A stretch of 64,000 nucleotides of DNA. Origin: Anabaena sphaerica FACHB-251. GTDB taxonomy: Bacteria; Cyanobacteriota; Cyanobacteriia; Cyanobacteriales; Nostocaceae. The position numbers and the translations under genes are program-made. The stretch's first letter is position 1; each line of letters starts with the position of its first letter. Shown one piece after another: positions 35,992 through 45,746 of the stretch. Under the pieces are notes generated by a model. It saw only the letters and a program-made list of their open reading frames with translations. It searched no databases and had not been told where the DNA came from. The stretch covers positions 1 to 64,000 of the forward strand of contig NZ_JACJQU010000001.1 in the NCBI RefSeq assembly GCF_014696825.1. Direction: 5' to 3'.

Positions 35992-36951
35992 TTAAGTTGG
36001 AACAGGAACAGATTTAATAATATATTCAACTACACCTGTTGCGGTTTTTCCAGAGAAACGCGCTTGAGGTTCCATGACTAAGCGATGAGAGATTACAGAT
36101 ACTGCAAGTTCTTGAATATGTTCCGGTGTAACAAATTCATAACCATCAAATAAAGCTAATGCTTGAGCAATTTTCATTAGGGTAATAGATGCTCTAGGAC
36201 TAGCTCCTAATTGTACACCTTCGGCGGTACGAGTAGCGTTAACAATATCCACAAGATAACGTTTTAATTCTGCATTGATTCTAATTTGTTTAACTTGCTG
36301 TTTTAAGGTGATGATTTCCTGGAGATCAACACATGATTGAATGGTATCAATGGGATGTTGTTGAATTTGGTCTGATAGGAGGTTAACTTCTTCTTCTGCT
36401 GAGATGTAACCGAGACTAAATTGCAGTGCAAACCGATCCATTTGCGCTTCTGGTAGGGGATAAGTACCACGAGATTCGACGGGGTTTTGTGTAGCTATGA
36501 CAAAAAATGGGTCTTTAAGTTTTCGTAAATTACCATCAACCGTAACTTGAAATTCTGCCATTGCTTCTAATAGTGCTGACTGGGTGCGGGGTGAAGCGCG
36601 GTTGATTTCGTCAGCTAAAACAATATGGGCAAAAATTGGACCATCATGGAAATTAAAGGTTTGTGCATTGGGGTTGAGAATTGAAACACCCAAGATATCA
36701 GATGGTAACAAATCAGGTGTAAATTGAATTCGCTTAAAGCTTACATCTACAGAAAATGCTAAGGCTTTCGCTAAAGTGGTTTTACCAGTTCCAGGAGAAT
36801 CTTCTAGTAAAATGTGTCCACCACTAGCAAAGGCAGCCAGCAGTTTTCTGATTGCTGCTGATTGCCCTTTCATGACTTTTTGAATGTTGTCACAAATGCG
36901 TTGATAAATTTCTCTGCCGGATAGATTAGGTTCTGGTGTTGGATTGTGCAT
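35992..36951 (-). CDS. MoxR-family AAA+ ATPase
   Basis: 319 residues. Walker A SPGTGKTT, Walker B IVLADEINRA, sensor 1 ATQNPVE and the MoxR-typical DRFALQFSLGY and GASPRASITLMKIAQALALF are all present. It is predicted to be a hexameric cytosolic chaperone-like ATPase that works on a DUF58 or VWA partner; the partner genes are immediately downstream (DUF58, TgpA). Length normal for the family. Confidence 0.95.
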   Translation of the reverse strand: MHNPTPEPNLSGREIYQRICDNIQKVMKGQSAAIRKLLAAFASGGHILLEDSPGTGKTTLAKALAFSVDVSFKRIQFTPDLLPSDILGVSILNPNAQTFNFHDGPIFAHIVLADEINRASPRTQSALLEAMAEFQVTVDGNLRKLKDPFFVIATQNPVESRGTYPLPEAQMDRFALQFSLGYISAEEEVNLLSDQIQQHPIDTIQSCVDLQEIITLKQQVKQIRINAELKRYLVDIVNATRTAEGVQLGASPRASITLMKIAQALALFDGYEFVTPEHIQELAVSVISHRLVMEPQARFSGKTATGVVEYIIKSVPVPT

Positions 36952-36973
36952 TTTCGTTGCTCATTAATCCCAA

Positions 36974-37600
36974 TTACGGAGTTAGTACCAATTGCCATTC
37001 TTTGGTTTGGGAATTCCATTTTGGTGAAGAAGTTTCCCCAACAACATAAGGACCCCAATAGCGTCGGGAGCCATCTTGGGCAAATGCTACTAAAATATCT
37101 CCCTTCTCTAGTTTTAAATTACCCTCTGGGAGAGATAAAATTAAACCATTTTCACTACCTTCTTGGGGATCAAAATCCCAATGCGCTGGAAGGTTATATT
37201 TAGTTTTGCTGGCTGAGGAGCTTTTGTCTGCTAAATGTCGCGCTAATAGGGCTATACGTACAGGCTGATTTGTTTGATTACTCATTCGCAAACTACCTAA
37301 GTTCTTGCTTTTATTGTTGGAGTCAACTTTATTAGGCAAGACAGGGGAGGAATTTTCTGGGCTGGGTTTTTCTGATTGCTTGCTTGGGGTGGTTCTCACA
37401 CTAGCAGATATAACTTTGTCGGATGCAGTTGGTGGGGCTGTCTTCTCGTTGAATGTGGGGGTTTGATCCGCAAGTGTTGATAAAACGTTTGGCTGATCAG
37501 ACTCAAAGGATACACTTAGTCCTAAGCATCCGGCTACAAGTCCCAGTAGTCCTAATGCACAGGTTATAACCGCCAAGTTACGATACATGGAAGATTTCAT
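36974..37600 (-). CDS. Putative lipoprotein or membrane-anchored periplasmic protein
   Basis: 208 residues. The N-terminus is a short hydrophobic helix ending in a lipobox-like LVAGC (NLAVITCALGLLGLVAGC), so it may be a lipoprotein. A Ser/Pro/Lys-rich linker follows (about 35-100), then a compact beta-rich domain (QPVRIALLARHLADK; HWDFDPQEGSENGLILSLPE; GDILVAFAQDGSRRYWGPYV). It ends 22 bp before the moxR ATG on the same strand and is likely cotranscribed, so it may belong to the MoxR-DUF58-TgpA system. Family not recognised. Confidence 0.75.
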   Translation of the reverse strand: MKSSMYRNLAVITCALGLLGLVAGCLGLSVSFESDQPNVLSTLADQTPTFNEKTAPPTASDKVISASVRTTPSKQSEKPSPENSSPVLPNKVDSNNKSKNLGSLRMSNQTNQPVRIALLARHLADKSSSASKTKYNLPAHWDFDPQEGSENGLILSLPEGNLKLEKGDILVAFAQDGSRRYWGPYVVGETSSPKWNSQTKEWQLVLTP

Positions 37601-37631
37601 AATGATAGTTTTTAGAGATAAGATTTTTCTT

Positions 37632-37662
37632 AGTTGTCAGTTGTCAGTTGTCAGTTGTCAGT
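37632..37662. repeat. Heptamer tandem repeat AGTTGTC x4
   Basis: Four copies of AGTTGTC plus AGT in the divergent gap between the lipoprotein gene and the Ycf20 gene. Confidence 0.85.
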
Positions 37663-37726
37663 GGTAATTAGTTATAATTTATTACCCATTGCCCATTCCT
37701 GTTACCCAGTCCTCACTGTCTCATTC

Positions 37727-38059
37727 ATGCAAAATACTCGTCTTAACAACCTATTCGATACCATTGCTAGGAGTTTGGGGCAATGGCTTGTTAATCCTTG
37801 GCGGCGACTATCACTACTGTTAATTAGTTGGTTATTTGGTTTTTTTCTGGGATCGGCAGTATCTACTACTGCTGGACAAAAGGCGGAGTTAGATATTGTC
37901 ATAGCGGCTTTTTTAGTTCTACTGACAGAGATTACCAGCAGAATCTTTTACAGTCGCAGCTTTTTAGCTAGACAAGCCCTTTGGGTAGAAACTCTTAACT
38001 TTCTCAAAGTTGGTTTCATCTACAGTCTGTTCTTAGAAGCCTTTAAGTTAGGTTCGTAA
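37727..38059 (+). CDS. Ycf20-family (DUF565) membrane protein
   Basis: 110 residues from ATG at 37727 (MQNTRLNNLFDTIARSLGQW). NPWRRLSLLLISWLFGFFLG and the following AELDIVIAAFLVLLTEITSR match the DUF565/Ycf20 family of cyanobacteria and plastids; there are about three hydrophobic segments. Ycf20-like proteins have been linked to non-photochemical quenching in algae, so a thylakoid role is possible. A GTG start at 37634 would translate the heptamer repeat and is rejected. Confidence 0.85.
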   Translation: MQNTRLNNLFDTIARSLGQWLVNPWRRLSLLLISWLFGFFLGSAVSTTAGQKAELDIVIAAFLVLLTEITSRIFYSRSFLARQALWVETLNFLKVGFIYSLFLEAFKLGS

Positions 38060-38093
38060 CCTGTAATGTTATTTTGGGGTATGGGTGATAGTT

Positions 38094-39140
38094 ATGATCA
38101 GTGAGTGGCTACATGAATTTTTGCTCACAGGTGAAACATCTGCTTCTTGGCAAGTTTTAGCCCAAGAAGTGGCACTGGCAGATCCTTTGAGGGCAAAGGT
38201 TTTTGATATTACCCCGCACAATGTAGCTCAAGTTATTCAAGAGCGATCGCACCTACTTAAATCTGTTTTACCTGCTTTTAGCCAATTTTGCCCAACTAAC
38301 CTGCAAATCCCGCATCAGGCTATGTTACAGGTCTTGTGGGATTTATGGCTACCCTTGGGGATCAAAATCGCATCAAGTCGTCAAAATTTGGGTAGACCTT
38401 ATATCCAGGGGATTTTAGGTGGACAAGGAACTGGTAAAACCACAATGTGCCAGGTTCTCGGTTTGATTCTCCAGCAGTTGGGATACTATACCCTCAGTTT
38501 ATCTTTGGATGACTTGTACAAAACCTATGGCGATCGCTTGGCTTTAACACAGCAAGATCCCCGTTTAATTTGGCGTGGTCCGCCAGGAACTCACGATATC
38601 GACTTAGGTTTAAGTCTACTCGATCAGATTCGTCAAGGCAACAGTCCGGTGACAGTTCCCCGCTTTGATAAATCAGCTTACTCTGGTGCTGGCGATCGCA
38701 CCACCCCAGAAATTGTTACCAACGTTGATATAGTCCTCTTTGAAGGCTGGTTTGTGGGTGTGCTTCCTATTGATCCTCAAGCCTTTACTACCGCACCACC
38801 TCCCATAATCACAGATGATGACCGGGCTTTTGCTCGTGACATGAATCACCAACTTCAAGCTTATTTACCACTGTGGAAACGCCTAGATAGCCTAATAGCA
38901 CTTGATCCCAGCGATTATCGTTGTTCTTTGGCATGGCGTAAACAAGCAGAAAGAAAAATGATTGCTGCTGGTAAATCAGGTATGAGCGATGCAGAAATAG
39001 AAGAATTTGTCAATTACTTTTGGCGCTCATTACACCCAGAATTATTTATCAAACCGTTGCTGAGATCCCCCAAAGTTGATTTGGTCGTGAAAGTTGATGC
39101 CGATCATTCGTTTGCTTCGGTATACAATCATTGGATCTGA
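38094..39140 (+). CDS. D-glycerate 3-kinase (photorespiratory glycerate kinase, plant type)
   Basis: 348 residues with a uridine/pantothenate-kinase-like P-loop fold: GILGGQGTGKTTMCQVLGLI (Walker A), SLDDLYKTYGDRLAL, WRGPPGTHDIDLG and LFEGWFVGV. These match the GLYK family of plants and cyanobacteria, which phosphorylates D-glycerate to 3-phosphoglycerate with ATP, the last step of photorespiration. ATG at 38094 is taken over the GTG at 38085. The gene lies 35 bp after the Ycf20 gene and may share its transcript. Confidence 0.9.
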   Translation: MISEWLHEFLLTGETSASWQVLAQEVALADPLRAKVFDITPHNVAQVIQERSHLLKSVLPAFSQFCPTNLQIPHQAMLQVLWDLWLPLGIKIASSRQNLGRPYIQGILGGQGTGKTTMCQVLGLILQQLGYYTLSLSLDDLYKTYGDRLALTQQDPRLIWRGPPGTHDIDLGLSLLDQIRQGNSPVTVPRFDKSAYSGAGDRTTPEIVTNVDIVLFEGWFVGVLPIDPQAFTTAPPPIITDDDRAFARDMNHQLQAYLPLWKRLDSLIALDPSDYRCSLAWRKQAERKMIAAGKSGMSDAEIEEFVNYFWRSLHPELFIKPLLRSPKVDLVVKVDADHSFASVYNHWI

Positions 39141-39169
39141 CAAAAGGTAATTCAGCGTTAAATATTATT

Positions 39170-39261
39170 AGGACTTACGCAAGATTGAACTTAAAACCTG
39201 ATTCTTGCGTAGGGGTAATTCATGAATTACCCCTACTTCCGTTCTGTTTTGCGTAAGTCCT
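39170..39261. repeat. Palindromic MITE-like element, TIR AGGACTTACGCAA
   Basis: 92 bp bounded by AGGACTTACGCAA and TTGCGTAAGTCCT, with a perfect inner palindrome TAGGGGTAATTC/GAATTACCCCTA. I could not define a target duplication. Positions 39262-39546 between it and the phytochrome gene are AT-rich with no gene. Confidence 0.75.
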
Positions 39262-39546
39262 GATTATTTAACTATTAATAGTTGCGTTAAAGCGCAGTCT
39301 CTGTACAGCGAGAAAACTCTCTTATTGCATGGCTTTTTCCCTCTTATTTTGTACTTCATTTACCTGCAATCTCATGTAATTTGCCTCCTTGAAAATCCTT
39401 TCAATTAAACAGTATACAAACAGCAATAGATAAAGTTTAAAATTTTCATATTACTACCAAATCTAATATTTTTTAGGTTTAGTAATCACCAAAGCAAAAT
39501 AATTAAATTCCCAAAATAGCCCCATCAAAAATAAAACATATTATAT

Positions 39547-42537
39547 ATGGATGATAAATACTTTAGGATACCAGAAACACTAGATGTTAGTAGCTATGAA
39601 CAGCAGCCAATCCATCTGGCAGGGCAGATCCAGCCATACGGTGTACTATTGGCTTTACAGGAACCAGAATTAACTATTTTACAAGTCAGCAAAAACACAA
39701 ATCAATTTTTTGGTATCCCACCAGAATCTTTACTTGAACAAAACTTAAACTGCCTCTTATCTCCAGCACAAATACAATTAATTGCCGATTCCTTACAAGA
39801 GAAACAAACTGTATTCGTCCATCTATTAGAAATTACACATAAGCATTTAGAAATATCCTCATTTTTTCTAGGAATACTTCATCGTAGTCATGGGGTTTTA
39901 ATTCTGGAAATGGAACCTCATTCATTGATGAAAACAATTCCATTACTAGAAGATACTCATCTTTTAGAAAGAGCAGTCTTTAACATCAGGAATGCTTCCC
40001 ATGTCTCCGATCTCTATCAAACTCTTGCTCAAGAAGTGAGAAAAATAACTCAATTTGATAGGGTGATGATCTACAAATTTGAACCAGACTACAGTGGAGT
40101 TGTAATTGCCGAAGATAAACAAAGTGATATAGAAACTTATTTAGGATTACATTATCCTGCCTTTGACGTTCCCAATCAAGCTAGAGAACTTTACTGCAAA
40201 AATTGGCTGCGAGTAATTCCAGAAGTTAATTATCAACCTGTTGACATCCTGAAGAGCAATCATTCTCTTGCTGATGAACCCCTTAACTTAAGTAATTCAA
40301 TATTGAGAAGTATATCATCATGTCATAGAGAATACTTGCGTAATATGGGCGTTGCTGGTTCAATGTCCATTTCACTTATTAATGAAAATAGGCTCTGGGG
40401 TCTGATTGCTTGTCACCATTATTCCCCCAAATATATTGATTATGAAATTCGCAAAATCTGTGAAGTGATAGGTCAATTTGCATCTATTGAATTAGTTAAT
40501 TATCGGGAACGCACATTAAATTTTTACCGTCAACAAGTCAAATGTATTCAACAACAACTAAATCATAACTTAACCAATGAATTAGATTATATTGGTAATA
40601 TCTTCAAGCGTAATGAAACAAGTTTATTGAATTTACTAAGAGCTAATAGTGCTGCTATCTTATTACAACAGCAATTAATTTTAATTGGTAATACTCCTTC
40701 AGAACAAGATACAAGAGAGCTAGTAGAATGGACATTGAATCAAAATCAACAAGATATTTTTTACACAGATTCTCTATCACAGCTATACCCAAAAGCTAGT
40801 AATTTTCAAGATAAAGCCTGCGGTATTTTAGCAATTTCTATTGTTCTCCATGAACGGTCTTATCATATCATTTGGTTCAGACCAGAGCAAGTTCAAACTG
40901 TGAATTGGGCAGGTAATCCCCACGAGGCAATATCTGATGATAAGCAATATCTGACTCCACGTAAGTCCTTTGAACTATGGAAGCAAACAGTTGAAAATAA
41001 ATCACTTCCTTGGCAAGCATTTGAAATTGAAGTAGCACAAGAGATGAGAAATAGCCTCATGCTTGCCGCACTAGAGTTTTCCCAACTAGCACTACAACAA
41101 GCTGCTGAACAAGCAGAAATTGCCAACCGTGCCAAAAGTCAGTTTCTGGCCAAAATGAGTCATGAATTACGAACTCCACTTAATGCCATCTTAGGTTTTA
41201 CTCAAATCTTAACTCGTAATAGCTCCTTATCTGAAGAAGAACAAGAGAATTTAGACATCATTAGTCGTAGTGGTGAACATTTGCTGTCTTTAATTAATGA
41301 TGTTTTAGAAATGTCTAAAATTGAAGCTGGTCAATTAACCTTAAATGAAAGCTATTTTGACTTGCGTCGTCTAACTTACTCAATTCAAGAAATGTTTACC
41401 ATTAAAGCACCAGATAAAGGATTAAGTTTCATCACTGACTTTAATCCAGAAGTCTGCCAGTATGTATTTGGAGATGAAGGCAAACTCCGACAAATTTTGA
41501 TTAATTTAATAGGTAATGCTATCAAATTTACCGTTGTTGGTCATGTTGCCATCAGAGTATCTTACCCCAGAGATTTTGCCTCTTTAGTGGCAGAGACAGG
41601 TAAAATAATTGTTAAATTTGAAGTAGAAGATACAGGTGCAGGTATTGCTATTGAAGACCAAGAATTAATTTTTGAAGCATTCCTCCAGGCTAAAGGTGGA
41701 AGACAGTTTATGCAAGGTACGGGACTGGGATTAGCTATCAGCCGTCAATTTGCCAGACTCATGGGAGGTGATATAACAGTTAAGAGTGTTTTAGGTGAGG
41801 GTACAACCTTTAGCTGTCGTGTTCAACTCAGTCTTGCTGATAAAGTCGATGTTATTGCTCCCATTAAAAATACTAAAAGAGTTGTTGGTTTAGAACCGGG
41901 ACAACCTAAATATAGAATCTTAATTGTTGAGGATATTTTAGAAAATCGTCTCTTACTTGTTAAACTATTAGAATCTGTTGGTTTTGATGTCTATGCAGTA
42001 GAAAATGGGTTAGAAGCAATTAATATTTGCAGAGAGTGGGAACCGCATCTGATTTGGATGGATATACAAATGCCAGTCATGAATGGATATGAAGCAACCA
42101 AGCAAATTCGATCCATGAATCAAGGAAAAAATGTAATTATGATTGCTCTGACGGCCAGTGCTTTTGCAGAAGATAAACAAGCAATCTTACAAGTTGGTTG
42201 TGATGATATTGTTGCTAAACCTTTTGAAGAAAATATTCTATTTGAAAAAATGGCGCATTATCTTGATTTACGTTATGTCTATGCAGATATTAATCAACAG
42301 AAAAAACAGCTTAAACCTAATACTAAATTAGTACGATTGACTGCATCTAATTTGCAGGTTATGCCTCTTGATTGGATTGCTCAAGTTCATGCAGCCGCAA
42401 GAGTCATTGACGATGAGCAACTTTATCAACTATTTGCACAAATTCCTCCAGAACACCAGCAAATAGCTGATACATTAAAAAATTTAGTTGATAACTTCCA
42501 GATAGAGAATATTATTAACCTGACTTCTCCTACATAA
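39547..42537 (+). CDS. Cph1-type phytochrome hybrid histidine kinase
   Basis: 996 residues: PAS (about 20-125), GAF (about 145-315), PHY (about 330-505), HisKA ([10 protein letters not shown]539), HATPase ([12 protein letters not shown]) and a C-terminal receiver ([17 protein letters not shown]838; VAKPF). The GAF domain holds Cys259-His260 in [12 protein letters not shown], the same position as the bilin-binding Cys259 of Synechocystis Cph1, plus Y176 and D207 in YPAFDVP (DIP motif variant). The PHY tongue has WFRPE and PRKSF. The N-terminal Cys of biliverdin-type phytochromes is replaced (SSYEQQPIH), so phycocyanobilin via Cys259 is expected. Red/far-red light should control His phosphorylation. 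24 bp before the GGDEF regulator. Confidence 0.95.
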   Translation: MDDKYFRIPETLDVSSYEQQPIHLAGQIQPYGVLLALQEPELTILQVSKNTNQFFGIPPESLLEQNLNCLLSPAQIQLIADSLQEKQTVFVHLLEITHKHLEISSFFLGILHRSHGVLILEMEPHSLMKTIPLLEDTHLLERAVFNIRNASHVSDLYQTLAQEVRKITQFDRVMIYKFEPDYSGVVIAEDKQSDIETYLGLHYPAFDVPNQARELYCKNWLRVIPEVNYQPVDILKSNHSLADEPLNLSNSILRSISSCHREYLRNMGVAGSMSISLINENRLWGLIACHHYSPKYIDYEIRKICEVIGQFASIELVNYRERTLNFYRQQVKCIQQQLNHNLTNELDYIGNIFKRNETSLLNLLRANSAAILLQQQLILIGNTPSEQDTRELVEWTLNQNQQDIFYTDSLSQLYPKASNFQDKACGILAISIVLHERSYHIIWFRPEQVQTVNWAGNPHEAISDDKQYLTPRKSFELWKQTVENKSLPWQAFEIEVAQEMRNSLMLAALEFSQLALQQAAEQAEIANRAKSQFLAKMSHELRTPLNAILGFTQILTRNSSLSEEEQENLDIISRSGEHLLSLINDVLEMSKIEAGQLTLNESYFDLRRLTYSIQEMFTIKAPDKGLSFITDFNPEVCQYVFGDEGKLRQILINLIGNAIKFTVVGHVAIRVSYPRDFASLVAETGKIIVKFEVEDTGAGIAIEDQELIFEAFLQAKGGRQFMQGTGLGLAISRQFARLMGGDITVKSVLGEGTTFSCRVQLSLADKVDVIAPIKNTKRVVGLEPGQPKYRILIVEDILENRLLLVKLLESVGFDVYAVENGLEAINICREWEPHLIWMDIQMPVMNGYEATKQIRSMNQGKNVIMIALTASAFAEDKQAILQVGCDDIVAKPFEENILFEKMAHYLDLRYVYADINQQKKQLKPNTKLVRLTASNLQVMPLDWIAQVHAAARVIDDEQLYQLFAQIPPEHQQIADTLKNLVDNFQIENIINLTSPT

Positions 42538-42561
42538 AATCAAATAAACTAGAATAAAATT

Positions 42562-43575
42562 ATGTTCTCATCTGCTTATGATCGCAATTTTGGTCAAATT
42601 TTGATTGTTGACGATAACCCAGACAACCTCCGACTGTTGTCTAAGATGTTAGAGTCGAAAGGCTTTAAAATCAAAAAAACAGTTAGTGGTGAAATTGCCA
42701 TCCATGCAGCGAAAATAGAACCTCCGGATTTGATTTTACTCGATATTAATATGCCAGATATGAATGGCTATGAAGTTTGTCGACAATTGAAATCTCAAGA
42801 AAAAACTGCTAATATCCCTATAATTTTTATTAGTGCTTTAGACCAAACTACAGATAAAATTATGGCTTTTGAGATGGGTGGAGTAGATTACATCACAAAA
42901 CCTTTTCAAGAGTTGGAAGTTTTAGCCAGGGTTAAAAATCAATTAATCATTTACCAGCAACATCAGCAACTTATTGAACAAAATCAAAAGTTGCACCAAG
43001 AAATCAAGGTACGTCAAAAAGTTGAAGAAGCTTTGCTTGCGGCTAATCAACAGCTACAACTTTTTGCTCTCTTAGATGGTTTGACAGGAGTTGCCAACCG
43101 GAGAAAATTTGATGAATATTTAAATCTAGAATGGCAAAGACTTGCTAGGGAAAAATTGCCTCTATCTCTATTATTATGTGATGTGGATTTTTTCAAAAAC
43201 TATAATGATACCTATGGACATTTAACCGGAGATGATTGTTTAAAGCAAATTGCTAAAACACTGAAATCATCAGTTAAGCGTCCATCTGATTTATTAGCTC
43301 GTTATGGGGGAGAAGAATTTGCAGTAATTCTTTCCAATACCAATTATGAAGGAGCTATTTATTTAGCAGAAGAAATTCGACAAAATATATATAGTCTCAA
43401 GATTCCCCATGCTCAATCTAGAGTTGATAATTTTATAACTTTGAGTATAGGTGTTACGACTCTTGTTCCTAATCTGGAGATGTCTCCGAATATCTTAATT
43501 GAGGTTGGTGACAAAGCACTCTATACTGCCAAAGCCCAAGGTAGAAACAGGATTGTCGCTGAAAATTTGATGTAA
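42562..43575 (+). CDS. Response regulator with active GGDEF domain (diguanylate cyclase)
   Basis: 337 residues: receiver at about 10-130 (ILIVDDNPDN, LILLDINMPDMNGYEV, YITKPF), a coiled-coil linker (HQQLIEQNQKLHQEIKVRQK) and a GGDEF domain at about 165-335. The active site is YGGEEF (249-253), the metal residue D is present in LLLCDVDFF, and the inhibitory I-site is R240-P-S-D243, five residues before GGEEF. It should make c-di-GMP from two GTP when its receiver is phosphorylated and be product-inhibited. The 24-bp spacing after the phytochrome kinase implies one transcript and that the phytochrome is its kinase. Confidence 0.95.
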   Translation: MFSSAYDRNFGQILIVDDNPDNLRLLSKMLESKGFKIKKTVSGEIAIHAAKIEPPDLILLDINMPDMNGYEVCRQLKSQEKTANIPIIFISALDQTTDKIMAFEMGGVDYITKPFQELEVLARVKNQLIIYQQHQQLIEQNQKLHQEIKVRQKVEEALLAANQQLQLFALLDGLTGVANRRKFDEYLNLEWQRLAREKLPLSLLLCDVDFFKNYNDTYGHLTGDDCLKQIAKTLKSSVKRPSDLLARYGGEEFAVILSNTNYEGAIYLAEEIRQNIYSLKIPHAQSRVDNFITLSIGVTTLVPNLEMSPNILIEVGDKALYTAKAQGRNRIVAENLM

Positions 43576-44502
43576 TGGAGAGTAGGAACAGAGTGAGGCA
43601 AAGATTTATTTTAGCAAAAATTAGCAAATTATCATATCACATAATAGACATCTCCGGTAATTAAATGTGCGTGGTTTGAAACCCTTGTAGAGACGTTCCG
43701 GCGGAACGTCTCTACCATATTTCCGGAGAGGTCTAATGTTTAGTCTAGGCAAAAGTTAGTTGATTTCAAAAATTCTTATGGATGCAATTAGATATAGCAA
43801 TATATTGTAACTATTTGATGTTTTACCAGCGATCGCATTACATATAAATCCATGAAACCATTGCTCCACAGGAATTTCAAGGATCAAGTTTCAGGAAAAT
43901 GTATTTCTGAACATACTTTGGGGATGTGGAATACTAGGTTGCTGATCTGTAGCAATAGCATCTATAATAATCGAAACGTGCATCCCTAAAGTACAGCATA
44001 ATCAGTAAATATGAAGACATAGGGCTATAGTTAAAACACTGCCCTTAATCAAAATATTTTTGAGTATTCCGTACTATATGATAAAAGCTAGATGCCACTA
44101 TAGGTTGCGCTACTAACTTTACTACTCAGTTAATTAATTCTGCATCAAACAGGGCATATCTATTTTTGTTAGCAATTAGATCTCAGTAATATTACTTAAT
44201 TACAGGAATAACGGGCTTTTTGTTAAATCAGGATGCAAATGTGATGGCTCATATCTGATATTGCCTTAACTGTATCCTCACGGATAGGCTAATAGATGAA
44301 AAGGCATCGCATCGCCACTCAGATATATCAACCTGTTTTTGCTTGCTTAAGTAGCAGGAAAGGCTGACACCCGAATGGTGTATTACTTTTGCTGCTTAAA
44401 CTTCTTGCACTTCGTCTTTGTGTGCATAGGGTATCAACTACAAGATTGTTGACAACTCCTAGAGAAAATTATTCACATTACGTTAACTGGATAAAATTAG
44501 CT
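43576..44502. other. 927-bp intergenic region between the two GGDEF regulators
   Basis: No supported gene. Contains the palindromic repeat at 43687-43715 and a HIP1-like GCGATCGC near 43830. It probably includes the promoter of the degenerate GGDEF regulator. No coding relic of a third copy is seen. Confidence 0.5.
43687..43715. repeat. Perfect 29-bp palindrome, second copy of 12741-12769
   Basis: Arms GTAGAGACGTTCC and GGAACGTCTCTAC around GGC make a perfect hairpin. It shares its core with the 12741-12769 copy. Dispersed repeat family. Confidence 0.8.
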
Positions 44503-45510
44503 ATGCTCATGTCGATGTCTAAATCTAAATTAGATCATAATAATCGTCTAATCTTGCTTGTTGATGATAGTCCAGAGTATCTACGCTTACTATCTAAGAT
44601 ACTAAAATCGAAAGGATTCAACGTTGAAAAAACTGTGAATGGTAAAACAGCAATCGAGATAGCAAAGAACCAATGTCCTGATTTAATTCTGCTGGATATT
44701 AATATGCCTAAGATGAATGGCTATGAAGTTTATCGGCAATTGAAAACTCAGGAAAAAACCGCCAATATTCCCATAATTTTCATGGGTACTCTGGATCAAG
44801 TTATAAATAAAATTAGGAACTTTGATATTCCTATAATAGACTGCATCACCAAACCTTTTCAAGAATCAGAAATATTATCACGGGTTGAAAGTAAATTAAT
44901 TGTTTACCAAAAACATCTAGAAATTATAGCCTACAATCAACGGTTAGACCAAGAAAAAGAGGAACATAAAAGGTTTACAAAAGCTTTAATTACAGCTAAT
45001 CAGAATTTACAATCAGTTGTTCTTGTAGATGCTGTGACGAAAGTGGCCAATCGGAGAAAGTTTGATGAATATTTAAATTTGCAATGGCAAAAACTAGCCA
45101 GTGAAAAATTACCTCTTTCTCTATTAATTTGTAATTTGGATTTTGCCAATAACTATAATAATGCTGATATTGATCTCACAGCAGATAATTTTTTACAGCA
45201 AATAGCTACAGAAATTAAATCAGAGGTTAAACGCTCGACTGATTTAGTCGCCAGCTATGAAAATGAAAAATTTGCTGTAATTCTCCCCAATACAAATTCT
45301 CAAGGTGCAGTTTATGTATCAATGTTAATTCAAAAAAAAGTAAATAGCCTAAAAATTAATAACACCCCATTCATAGAAAATGATTTTCTCACATTGGCTA
45401 TAGGAGTAGCAACTATTTTTCCTAGTGTTAAGAAGACTCCAAAGACTTTGATTCATATGGTAGAAAAAGCACTTAATTTTGAAAAAATACAACGAACAAC
45501 AAAACTATAG
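44503..45510 (+). CDS. Response regulator with degenerate GGDEF domain keeping the I-site
   Basis: About 335 residues and a clear paralogue of the 42562-43575 gene (shared NGYEVYRQLKTQEKTANIPI, VANRRKFDEYLNLQWQKLAS). The receiver is intact (LLVDDSPE, LILLDINMP, ITKPF). In the GGDEF domain the active site is ENEKF (253-257) instead of GGEEF, the metal Asp is Asn211 (LLICNLDF), and the DGLTGVANRRKF motif reads DAVTKVANRRKF, so cyclase activity should be lost. The I-site RxxD remains as R244-S-T-D247. It may therefore sense c-di-GMP rather than make it (inference). Start ATG 44503 chosen; ATG 44509 or 44515 are close alternatives, while 44389 adds a tail not found in the paralogue. Confidence 0.88.
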   Translation: MLMSMSKSKLDHNNRLILLVDDSPEYLRLLSKILKSKGFNVEKTVNGKTAIEIAKNQCPDLILLDINMPKMNGYEVYRQLKTQEKTANIPIIFMGTLDQVINKIRNFDIPIIDCITKPFQESEILSRVESKLIVYQKHLEIIAYNQRLDQEKEEHKRFTKALITANQNLQSVVLVDAVTKVANRRKFDEYLNLQWQKLASEKLPLSLLICNLDFANNYNNADIDLTADNFLQQIATEIKSEVKRSTDLVASYENEKFAVILPNTNSQGAVYVSMLIQKKVNSLKINNTPFIENDFLTLAIGVATIFPSVKKTPKTLIHMVEKALNFEKIQRTTKL

Positions 45511-45746
45511 AGGCAAAGGTTTAAGGTGAAAAACTCCGTGCAGTATTGGATTATATCCCCCCTTAACCCCCTTAAAGAAGGGGAAATTAGTCCTTGCAGG
45601 TCAACTTAAGAGGATGTTTGTAAAGTCTAATATTGTATCGACATCCCTCTTTAAAAGACTTTGATTCCAGTTTTCCCCTTATTAAGGTTCCCTGACTTCT
45701 CAAAGAAGTTGGGATCTATATTATCAAGGTGTATTGGGGTGATATG
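45511..45746. repeat. Gap with repeat fragments
   Basis: Holds a C-rich stretch (CCCCCCTTAACCCCCTTAAA near 45558), a lone GAGGATGTTTGTAAAGTC at 45610-45627 resembling one MITE end, and CCCTGACTTCT...AGAAGTTGGGATCT at about 45689-45718, an imperfect copy of the hairpin at 60227-60259. Confidence 0.55.

Noticed and set aside
45610-45627. GAGGATGTTTGTAAAGTC as a third MITE of the GAGG family
   Set aside because: No matching opposite end or target duplication within several hundred bases; could be a solo remnant or chance.
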